A stretch of 64,000 nucleotides of DNA from Alphaproteobacteria bacterium (GTDB lineage: Bacteria; Pseudomonadota; Alphaproteobacteria; DSM-16000; Inquilinaceae): positions 1-64,000 of the forward strand of contig JANQSN010000013.1 of the NCBI GenBank assembly GCA_028284045.1, given 5' to 3'. Numbering within the stretch: position 1 is the stretch's first letter; every line of letters begins with the position of its first letter. The position numbers and the translations under genes are program-made. Below are positions 57,368 through 64,000 of this stretch, piece after piece. Below the pieces are notes generated by a model. It saw nothing but the letters and a program-made list of their open reading frames with translations, was not told the DNA's origin and did no database searches.

Positions 57368-57547
57368 TCTACGCTTCTCTCACACCTAACGTGGATTCCT
57401 TGGGTCTTTTTATCGTTTCTTGTAGACTGGCTATCCGGGCATCTACGAGCTCTGAAATCCTGAACCATGGATACACCGACACATCGATGCGGCCGGCGAG
57501 CAAGTAAACACCCTTAACCTAAAAAAACTAAGATTGAGATAGCCCGA

Positions 57548-58156
57548 ATGCCAGATAAAACAGAAATCTCATTCGCAATCATCTATTTCCAAACTGTCGG
57601 TATTATTTATTCTGTATCACTTTTTGGAGGATTCGGCCTGAATTTCGCCGACTATGCGGAAATCGACGATTTCATATTTGCTTCATTCAAAGAACCGATT
57701 CTGTTCATTATGTCTATTGTCATTGTTATGTGTTCTTTATATGTATCAAGACGTCGAAATCAGATTGTCGCTCTCGCAATACCTGTTATAACTGCTGCTT
57801 TCTTCGGTTTTTTGACTTCTTATCTCGTGATAAATTGCCAAAAATCAATGCTTCTTTCAAATACGGGAGCATTGGTTGAGGTTCATTTTATCCCTGACAC
57901 TGTAGAAACGCTGGAAGGTGATGATGACAGATTTGAAAGTGTTTATATGATTGCTAGTGCCGGTGATCTTTTTTTCTTCTTTGACAGATTTCTTCATAAA
58001 GAAGCAGGATGCGTGAACAGCACAATTATCATACCTCGAAATAACATCACTAGAATTGCCAGAGTCCCGAACGTTGTTGACTCGCTGCGCAAAAGATCCG
58101 TGTGCCAATCGTCTATTGAAAACAGTGGAAACTCCGATATCACATCACCGAACTAA
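57548..58156 (+). CDS. AT-rich membrane protein of probable foreign origin
   Basis: 202 residues. Three hydrophobic segments (about 12-30, 50-68 and 75-95) are followed by a soluble part of about 105 residues with acidic (EGDDDRFES) and basic stretches and several Cys. Counting by hand, its first 240 bases are about 32-42% G+C against about 70% around it, and codon use is A/T-ending unlike its neighbours, so recent transfer is likely. No family recognised. The start lacks a strong ribosome-binding site (GAGAT eleven bases upstream). It lies between the GNAT gene and dgcN. Confidence 0.7.
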   Translation: MPDKTEISFAIIYFQTVGIIYSVSLFGGFGLNFADYAEIDDFIFASFKEPILFIMSIVIVMCSLYVSRRRNQIVALAIPVITAAFFGFLTSYLVINCQKSMLLSNTGALVEVHFIPDTVETLEGDDDRFESVYMIASAGDLFFFFDRFLHKEAGCVNSTIIIPRNNITRIARVPNVVDSLRKRSVCQSSIENSGNSDITSPN

Positions 58157-58220
58157 AGAAGCTAAATTATCCAAATCGGGCATATTGATCAGATACCCGA
58201 AAAAAGAAGCCGCGCAATCG

Positions 58221-59219
58221 TCACCCCAACCGGTCGATCAGCGCGTCGGTGCCGTCCTTCAGCGGGTCGACGCAGGGCATCTGGTGCCGGTCCGACAGCT
58301 CGCCCTTCAGCCGATCGGCCGCCGCGCCGTCCAGCGCCGAGGTGTTGCAGGCGATGCCGATCACCTTGGCGTCGGGATGGGTCAGCCGCGCGCACTGCTC
58401 GTTGAAGGCGATGCAGTCGCCGACATCCGGCACCTGGTGGCCCGGCACGCCGCGCATATGCGGCCGCCCGGGCTCGTGGCACATGATCAGCGCTTCGGCC
58501 TGCGCGCCGTGCACCAGCCCCATCGACACGCCGGCGAAGGAGGGGTGGAACAGCGATCCCTGCCCCTCGACGATGTCCCAATGATCGGGATCGTTGGCCG
58601 GCGACAGCCATTCCACCGCGCCGGAAATGAAATCGGCGATCACCGCGTCGACCGACACGCCCTCCCCGGCGATCAGGATGCCGGTCTGGCCGGTCGCCCG
58701 GAAGTCCGCCGCCATCCCGCGGGCGCGCATGTCGCGCTCCAGCGCCAGCGAGGTGAACATCTTGCCGACAGAGCAGTCGGTTCCGACGGTCAACAGCCGC
58801 CGGCCGGTCCGCGGCGCGCCCGTGCCGACCTCGAAGTCGCGCGAGGGATGGCGCACGTCGAACAGGCGCCGGCCCTCCAGCTTGGCGAACTCCGCCACCG
58901 CGGGCAGGTCGACCAGCTTCTGGTGCAGGCCGCTGGCGATGTCCATGCCAAGCTCCAGCGCCCGCACCATCACCTCCTGCCAGGCCGGCGCGATGCGCCC
59001 GCCGCGATTGGCCACGCCGATCACCAGCGTGCGCGCACCGGCCGCCGCCGCCGCCTCCAGGCTGAGGTCCGGCAACCCCAGATCGGCCTGGCAGCCGGTC
59101 ATGCGGTACTGCCCCAGACACCAGTTGCGGCGCCATTGAGCGATCCCGTGCGCCGTCTTGGCGGCCAACAGGTCGTGGGCGTCCCCGAGGAACAGAAGAT
59201 AGGGATGGTCGATCGACAT
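58221..59219 (-). CDS. dgcN: N-acetyltransferase DgcN (DUF1611)
   Basis: 332 residues. The N-terminal DUF1611_N domain (YLLFLGDAHDLLAAKTAHGIAQW) and the C-terminal domain with the P-loop-like LLTVGTDCSVGKMFTSLALE are both present, with GQTGILIAGEGVSVDAVIADF, WDIVEGQGSLFHPSFAGVS and MCHEPGRPHMRG. DgcN acetylates D-glutamate, which DgcA then racemises. ATG 59219 was chosen. dgcA lies 3.1 kb further along the same strand; the two are usually adjacent. It is divergent from the ispZ-like gene (206-base gap). Confidence 0.88.
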   Translation of the reverse strand: MSIDHPYLLFLGDAHDLLAAKTAHGIAQWRRNWCLGQYRMTGCQADLGLPDLSLEAAAAAGARTLVIGVANRGGRIAPAWQEVMVRALELGMDIASGLHQKLVDLPAVAEFAKLEGRRLFDVRHPSRDFEVGTGAPRTGRRLLTVGTDCSVGKMFTSLALERDMRARGMAADFRATGQTGILIAGEGVSVDAVIADFISGAVEWLSPANDPDHWDIVEGQGSLFHPSFAGVSMGLVHGAQAEALIMCHEPGRPHMRGVPGHQVPDVGDCIAFNEQCARLTHPDAKVIGIACNTSALDGAAADRLKGELSDRHQMPCVDPLKDGTDALIDRLG

Positions 59220-59425
59220 GGGAGCGGCGGCCGGCACAACGGTTGCGGTCGCGCCAGGAGATGCCGCAAGCGCCGACCTCTTGCCAAGCGAATTCGCCGG
59301 TCCGGACACACACCCGAAGGCCCGCGCGCGACAGGGCACCCGACGCACCCTATATAGTGCCGGTGCCCCTGGGGGCCGGTGCGTCAACGCCACCGCCTCC
59401 CGCCACGCCCGCGGACCCCGGATCC

Positions 59426-60079
59426 ATGACCGAAACGACCAAGTCCGAGCCCGAGACCGACGCCGCCGCAAGCCCACCCGGCACGGCGGACGCGTCGCCC
59501 TTCTTGCGCCTGGCGCTGGAGGCAGGGCCGCTGGTGGTCTTCTTCGTCACCAACAACCTTTACGGCATCATGATCGGCACCGGCGCCTTCATGGCAGCGA
59601 CCGCGGTGTCGCTGGCGCTGTCGCTGCGGCTGGAAGGCCGGGTGCCGCTGATGCCGCTGGTCGGCGCGGTGTTCGTGCTGATCTTCGGCGGGCTGACGCT
59701 GGTGCTCGACGACGACCTGTTCATCAAGCTGAAGCCGACGGTGGTGAACTGCCTGTTCGCGTCGATCCTGTTCGCCGGGCTGGCGACCGGCCGGTCGCTC
59801 CTGAAGCTATTGATGGGCAGCCTGCTGGCGCTCGACGAGGCCGGGTGGCGCAAGCTGACCTGGCGCTGGGCCTTCTTCTTCGTCGCCCTGGCGATCTTGA
59901 ACGAGATCGTCTGGCGCAATTTCTCCACGGATTTCTGGGTCAACTTCAAGGTGTTCGGCCTTATGCCCCTGTCGCTGCTGTTCGGCGCCGCGCAGATCCC
60001 GCTGATCATGCGCCATCAACTGCCCGAGGGACCGGCGGCCCCGGCGGCCCCTGCAGCGCCGGACAGCCGGGACCGGTGA
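59426..60079 (+). CDS. inner-membrane septation protein, IspZ/YciB family
   Basis: 217 residues. Five to six helices with the family motifs ALEAGPLVVFFVTNNLYGIM near the start, DDDLFIKLKPTVVNCLFA, and AFFFVALAILNEIVWRNFSTDFWVNFKVFG. A charged N-terminus (TETTKSEPETD) and an Ala/Pro-rich C-terminus extend the core. YciB contributes to envelope integrity and septation. ATG 59426 was chosen. The next gene starts within its stop (GTGA), so the two are translationally coupled. Confidence 0.92.
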   Translation: MTETTKSEPETDAAASPPGTADASPFLRLALEAGPLVVFFVTNNLYGIMIGTGAFMAATAVSLALSLRLEGRVPLMPLVGAVFVLIFGGLTLVLDDDLFIKLKPTVVNCLFASILFAGLATGRSLLKLLMGSLLALDEAGWRKLTWRWAFFFVALAILNEIVWRNFSTDFWVNFKVFGLMPLSLLFGAAQIPLIMRHQLPEGPAAPAAPAAPDSRDR

Positions 60080-61524
60080 CCGGCCGGCCGGCGGCGACCG
60101 GCATGGCGGCGGCCGATCCGGCGGGTCTTGCCGACCGGCTGGCCCGGCTGGGCGACACGACGCGCGACCTCGCCCGCGCGGCCTTCGAGGACACGGTGCG
60201 CATCGGCGTCACCGGGCTGTCGCGCGCGGGCAAGACCGTCTTCCTGACCAGCCTGGTCCACAACCTCATCCATGGCGGCCGCCTGGCCGCCCTCAGCGCC
60301 GCTGCGGAAGGCCGGCTGATCGCCGCGATGCTGCGCCCGCAGCCCGATCCGGCGATGCCCCGCTTCGACTACGAGGCGCATCTCGCCGCCCTGGCGGGCG
60401 ATCCGCCGGCCTGGCCGGACAGCACCCGGCGGTCGAGCCAGCTCCGGCTGTCGCTCAGCTACCGGCCGGGCAACTTCCTGGTCCGCCAGTTCCGCGGCCA
60501 GGCGGTCTTGAACCTGGACCTCGTCGACTATCCCGGGGAATGGCTGTTCGACCTGGCGCTGTTGGGGCAGAGCTATGCCGACTGGTCGGCGGAGGTGCTG
60601 GCGGATTGCCGGCGCCCGCCGCGCGCCCGACTGGCCGCCGACTGGGTGGCGCTGGTCGACGCCACGAATGCCGGCGCGGCCGCCGACGACGCGACCATGC
60701 GCCAGGCGGCGGCGGCCTACACCGCCTATCTGACGGCGGCGCGCGACGCGGGCACCGGGCTCAGCCGCCTCGGCCCCGGGCGCTTCGTCAGCCCGGGCGA
60801 GCTGGCCGGCTCGCCGATGCTGGCCTTCGCCCCGCTGGCGCTACCCACCGGCGGCCGGGCGCGCCGCGGCAGCCTGTGGGCGGCGATGCAGGACCGGTAC
60901 GACCTCTACCGCGACCGCGTGGTGCGGCCGTTCTTCCGCGACCACTTCGCGCGCATCGACCGCCAGATCGTGCTGGTCGACGTGCTGACGGCGCTGAACC
61001 ACGGTCAGGCCGCGGTCGCCGATCTCGGCGCCGGGCTCAACCGCCTGCTGAAGGCCTTCCGCCCGGGCCGCAACAGCCTGCTGTCGGCGCTGACCGGGCG
61101 GCGGGTGGAGACGGTGGTGTTCGCCGCCACCAAGGCCGACCACCTGCCGGCCGACCAGCACGACCGTCTCGCCGATCTGCTGCGCCGGCTGTTGTTCGAG
61201 CGGATCAACCAGGCCGCGTTCCAGGGGGCAGCGGTGTCGACGCTGGCGCTCGCCGCGCTGCGCGCCACCCGCCAGACCCGCGCCCGCCTCGACGGCGCGA
61301 TGGTCGAGTGTCTCACCGGCCACACGCTGGCCGACGGCCGGGAGGTCGTCGCCTGGCCGGGGGAAATCCCCGCCCGCCCGCAGGACATCCCGGCCGACGG
61401 CGGCACGCTGGTCGACATCCGCGCGTTCCGCCCACCGCCGGGCGCGCCCGGGGATGCGCGCGGCATGGCGCATCTTCGCCTCGACCACGCGCTGGACCGG
61501 CTGATCGGAGACCGCCTGGCATGA
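60076..61524 (+). CDS. ycjX: YcjX-family GTPase-like protein
   Basis: 482 residues. A P-loop GLSRAGKTVFLTSLVHNLI opens the body, with LDYPGEW-like 'LVDYPGEWLFDLALL' as Walker B and 'FAATKADHLPADQHDRL' as the G4-like motif. YcjX proteins are cytosolic, DUF463 family, usually encoded next to YcjF, and tied to envelope stress in enterobacteria. The start is GTG 60076 (overlap with the ispZ-like stop); an alternative is ATG 60103. ycjF follows with an ATGA overlap. Confidence 0.9.
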   Translation: MTGRPAATGMAAADPAGLADRLARLGDTTRDLARAAFEDTVRIGVTGLSRAGKTVFLTSLVHNLIHGGRLAALSAAAEGRLIAAMLRPQPDPAMPRFDYEAHLAALAGDPPAWPDSTRRSSQLRLSLSYRPGNFLVRQFRGQAVLNLDLVDYPGEWLFDLALLGQSYADWSAEVLADCRRPPRARLAADWVALVDATNAGAAADDATMRQAAAAYTAYLTAARDAGTGLSRLGPGRFVSPGELAGSPMLAFAPLALPTGGRARRGSLWAAMQDRYDLYRDRVVRPFFRDHFARIDRQIVLVDVLTALNHGQAAVADLGAGLNRLLKAFRPGRNSLLSALTGRRVETVVFAATKADHLPADQHDRLADLLRRLLFERINQAAFQGAAVSTLALAALRATRQTRARLDGAMVECLTGHTLADGREVVAWPGEIPARPQDIPADGGTLVDIRAFRPPPGAPGDARGMAHLRLDHALDRLIGDRLA

Positions 61525-62564
61525 CCGGACCGACCCCAAAGCCGCGACCACCCAAACCGGGGCCCCGCGTGCTGGCACCGGACGACCCGGCGATCGTCGC
61601 CGCGCCGCCGCCGCGCGAGGACGCCGCCGTTGCCGAGACCCCGACCGCGGACGGCCATCGGTTTGCGAAGGGGCAGACCCGGTCGGGACTGCGCCTGGGC
61701 GCGCTGGCGCTGATCGCGGCGGGCAGCCTGATCCTCGCCGGCCTGGCCGTCGACACGGTGTGGACGATCGAGGCGATGATCGCCCGCGCCCCGCTGATCG
61801 GCTGGCCGATGGCCGGCCTCGCCGCGCTGCTGCTGGCAGCGCTGGCCGGCCTGGCGGCGCGCGAGGTGGCGGCACTCGCCCGCCTCGACCGACTGACGGG
61901 GCTGCAGGCGACGGCCCGCAGTGCCGTGGCGACCCCGGCCGCCGACACGGCGGAGGCGACGCTGGCAGGGCTGGAGAGGCTCTACGCCGGCCGCGCCGAC
62001 CTCGCCTGGGCGCTCGGCCGCTATCGCGAGCGCCGGGAGGACGCGGTCGACCCGCTCGACCGGCTGGCCTTGTTCGAGGCGGAGGTGCTGGTCCCGCTGG
62101 ACCGCCGCGCCGTCGACGCGGTGGCGAAGAGCGCCGGCACCACGGCGGTGTTCACCACCCTCAGCCCCTTCGTCGCCGTCGACATGGTGGTGACCGGCTG
62201 GCGGAACCTGCGCCTGGTGCGCGAGATCGCCGTGCTCTACGGCGGGCGCCCGGGGCTGGCCGGCGCGGTCGCCGTGATCCGCCGCATCGTCGTCTCCATC
62301 GCGCTGACCGGCGGGCTGGAGGCGAGCGACGGCGTGATCGGCCAGACGCTGGGCGGCGGGCTGGCCGGGCGGGTGTCCGCCCGGCTCGGCCAGGGCGTGG
62401 TCAACGGCCTGCTGACCGCGCGCATCGGCCTCGGCGCGATCACCTCGGTACGGCCGATGCCCTTCGTGCGGGCGCGGCCGGCCCGGCTGGCCGATATGGG
62501 CCGGGCGATCGCCGAGCGCCTCAGCCTGCGGCTGAGTGCCGCCGAGCGGACCGGCGACCGCTAA
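61521..62564 (+). CDS. ycjF: YcjF-family membrane protein (DUF697)
   Basis: 347 residues. A Pro-rich cytosolic N-terminus (about 1-60), two helices (about 65-85 and 90-112), then a long soluble part with 'LYAGRADLAWALGRYRERREDAVDP' and the DUF697-type C-terminal segment 'AVDAVAKSAGTTAVFTTLSPFVAVDMVVTGWRNLRLVREIAVLYGG' (in pieces) ending in a helix-rich tail. Function unknown; partner of YcjX, with which it is coupled by ATGA. About 135 non-coding bases follow before the next gene. Confidence 0.9.
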   Translation: MTGPTPKPRPPKPGPRVLAPDDPAIVAAPPPREDAAVAETPTADGHRFAKGQTRSGLRLGALALIAAGSLILAGLAVDTVWTIEAMIARAPLIGWPMAGLAALLLAALAGLAAREVAALARLDRLTGLQATARSAVATPAADTAEATLAGLERLYAGRADLAWALGRYRERREDAVDPLDRLALFEAEVLVPLDRRAVDAVAKSAGTTAVFTTLSPFVAVDMVVTGWRNLRLVREIAVLYGGRPGLAGAVAVIRRIVVSIALTGGLEASDGVIGQTLGGGLAGRVSARLGQGVVNGLLTARIGLGAITSVRPMPFVRARPARLADMGRAIAERLSLRLSAAERTGDR

Positions 62565-62579
62565 CCCCACCGAGGGTTC

Positions 62580-62599
62580 GTAGATTCTACAGAATCTAC
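62580..62599. promoter_or_regulatory. 9-2-9 inverted repeat upstream of the sulfite oxidase gene
   Basis: GTAGATTCT, AC, AGAATCTAC: a perfect 9-bp inverted repeat with a two-base spacer, AT-rich in a GC-rich setting. It lies 16 bases after the ycjF stop and 103 bases before the downstream start. The symmetry and spacing fit a dimeric regulator site; the regulator is unknown. It could also be a weak hairpin ending ycjF. Confidence 0.45.
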
Positions 62600-62701
62600 A
62601 GCGGGAAATTGGTGTTGCCGCCCTCTCTAAAATGCTTCTAACCTTTTTCCAACGGGGAATACCCCGACAACGAAAAGAATGGATGAGGAGGCCCCCAGAT
62701 C

Positions 62702-64000
62702 ATGCCGCGCGACGCGCAATCCACGCCCGCCGACACCACCCCGACCGGCGCGCACACCACCCTTTCCGACCTCTACGCCGCCGATCCGGTGGCGGCCGAC
62801 CGCCGGTTGTTCGGGCGCATCGCCTATCCCGACCGGCGCGGCTTCCTGCAAGGCGCCGGCCTGGCGGCCATGGCGGCGGCCGTCGGCGCGCATATCCCCT
62901 TCCACCGCTTCATGCCGTCGGGTCTGGTGCCGGCGGCGCTGGCCCAGACCGGCGAGACCATGCTGCTGGATGGCAAGGACGGTCTGATCGTCCTGAACGA
63001 GCGGCCGATCAATGCGGAGACGCCGCCGCATCTGCTGGACGACGACATCACGCCGGCCGCCCGCTTCTTCGTGCGCAACAACGGCCTGGTGCCCCAGGCG
63101 GCGATCGACGGCAATGCCGACGGCTGGACGCTGACCATCGACGGCCATGTCGACAATCCGCTCAGCCTCAGCCTCGACGCGCTGCGCAACGACTACGAGG
63201 CGGTGACGCTGTCGCTGCAGCTCGAATGCGGCGGCAACGGCCGGTCGTTCTTCCAGCCCGGCGCCTCGGGCAATCAGTGGACCTTCGGCGCCATCGGCAA
63301 TGCGGAGTGGACGGGCGTGCGGCTCAGCGACCTGCTGAATGCCGCGGGCGTGCGCGACGGCGCGGTCTATACCGGCCATTACGGCGCCGACACCCATCTG
63401 TCGGGCGACCCGGCGCAGATCCCGATCTCCCGCGGGGTGCCGATCGACAAGGCGATGGAAGAGCACACGCTGGTCGCCTTCGCCATGAACGGCCAGGACA
63501 TCCCGCCGCTGCACGGCTTCCCCTTGCGGGTCGTGGCGCCGGGCTGGCCCGGGTCGTGCTCGCAGAAATGGCTGACCCGCATCGAGGTGCGCGACGTCGT
63601 CCATGACGGGCCGAAGATGGGCGGCTACTCCTACCGCGTGCCACGTACCCCGGTCGCGCCGGGCGTCGAGGTGCCGGAAGAGGACATGGTGATCATCGAG
63701 AGCATGCCGGTGAAGTCGCTGATCACCGCGCCGCAGACCGGGGCGCCGGTGATCGCCGGGGAGGCGTTGGCGGTGCGCGGCCATGCCTGGGCCGGCGACA
63801 ACGCGGTCACGGCGATGCATGTCTCGCTGGACTTCGGCCAGACCTGGCAGGAGGCGGAACTCGACGCGCCGGCCAACCGCTTCGCCTGGCAGCGCTGGCG
63901 GGCGGCGGTGACACCGCCGACGGAGGGCTATTACGAGGTCTGGGCGCGCGCCACCGACGATGCCGGGCGCCAGCAGCCGGCGGATGTGCCGGGCTGGAAC
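62702..64000 (+). CDS. sulfite-oxidase-family molybdenum enzyme (3' end outside window)
   Basis: 433 residues visible, incomplete at the right edge. A twin-arginine-like signal (DRRGFLQGAGLAAMAAAVGAH) shows Tat export. The molybdenum Cys is in SLQLECGGNGRSFF. 'FFVRNNGLV', GVPIDKAMEEHTLVAFAMNGQ, LHGFPLRVVAPGWPG and KWLTRIEVRD are typical of the sulfite oxidase/SorA domain, followed by a dimerisation domain. It oxidises sulfite or a similar thio-compound. A cytochrome partner often follows but lies beyond the window. GAGGAGG ten bases upstream fixes the start. Confidence 0.9.
   Translation, partial: MPRDAQSTPADTTPTGAHTTLSDLYAADPVAADRRLFGRIAYPDRRGFLQGAGLAAMAAAVGAHIPFHRFMPSGLVPAALAQTGETMLLDGKDGLIVLNERPINAETPPHLLDDDITPAARFFVRNNGLVPQAAIDGNADGWTLTIDGHVDNPLSLSLDALRNDYEAVTLSLQLECGGNGRSFFQPGASGNQWTFGAIGNAEWTGVRLSDLLNAAGVRDGAVYTGHYGADTHLSGDPAQIPISRGVPIDKAMEEHTLVAFAMNGQDIPPLHGFPLRVVAPGWPGSCSQKWLTRIEVRDVVHDGPKMGGYSYRVPRTPVAPGVEVPEEDMVIIESMPVKSLITAPQTGAPVIAGEALAVRGHAWAGDNAVTAMHVSLDFGQTWQEAELDAPANRFAWQRWRAAVTPPTEGYYEVWARATDDAGRQQPADVPGWN

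Noticed and set aside
1-64000. tRNA, rRNA, tmRNA or replication origin
   Set aside because: I scanned the intergenic regions by eye for cloverleaf-like or conserved rRNA sequence and for DnaA-box clusters and saw none. A computed scan was not possible.

Overview
The window is about 70% G+C with densely packed genes and frequent 4-base start/stop overlaps. It carries alphaproteobacterial gene orders (trpB-trpA-accD-folC, serC-serA, xerC next to a DUF484 gene and priA) together with DUF2336 and pseudoazurin genes. I read it as chromosome of a Rhodospirillales-like alphaproteobacterium. This is inferred from gene content and order; no rRNA or tRNA gene was seen to confirm it.

Layout. 1-4.6 kb: the tail of an IS630-type transposase, then a minus-strand operon for a GldF/GldG-like ABC system (ATPase, permease, GldG-like protein, DUF4340 protein). 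4.7-8.2 kb: a membrane/ferredoxin/adenylate cyclase fusion and a phospholipid pair (PlsC-like, CdsA-like). 8.6-13 kb: trpB-trpA-accD-folC. 13-16.6 kb: a peroxiredoxin, a LysR regulator, a DsbA-fold isomerase, an ECF sigma factor and a small membrane protein. 16.8-20 kb: serC-serA and a small gene. 20-23 kb: a PAS histidine kinase and a DUF2336 protein. 23.4-35 kb: one co-directional minus-strand run, read from the promoter side as kaiB, kaiC, PAS histidine kinase, a GH13 enzyme, treZ, treY, a degenerate response regulator and a pentapeptide-repeat protein. 35-42 kb: a secreted protein, an MFS transporter, a hemerythrin, xerC, a DUF484 gene and priA. 42-44 kb: a double-LCCL secreted protein and msrP. 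44-49.5 kb: cell-wall amino-sugar recycling (anmK, a serine hydrolase, murQ, a LysE exporter, nagA). 49.5-54 kb: two unknown lipoproteins around a fatty-acyl-CoA ligase. 54-59 kb: dgcA and dgcN of D-glutamate catabolism, held about 3.1 kb apart by a regulator, small genes, a pseudoazurin, a GNAT enzyme and an AT-rich gene of foreign look. 59-64 kb: ispZ-like, ycjX and ycjF, then a sulfite-oxidase-family gene that runs off the end.

How the genes work together. The strongest candidate system is the kaiB-kaiC-kinase run followed by glycogen-to-trehalose enzymes. A KaiA-less Kai timer or stress module may set trehalose production through the kinase and perhaps the degenerate receiver protein. The Ser-Thr phosphorylation pair of KaiC is present. 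A site close to the alphaproteobacterial general-stress promoter consensus lies upstream of kaiB. The 44-49.5 kb block has a coherent role in returning anhydro-MurNAc and GlcNAc from wall turnover to central metabolism.

Repeats. Three loci (about 7.1, 46.5 and 52.6 kb) share one GC-rich palindromic unit present as two inverted copies, and a separate perfect 27-bp hairpin lies at 20.1 kb. All four lie just past gene 3' ends.
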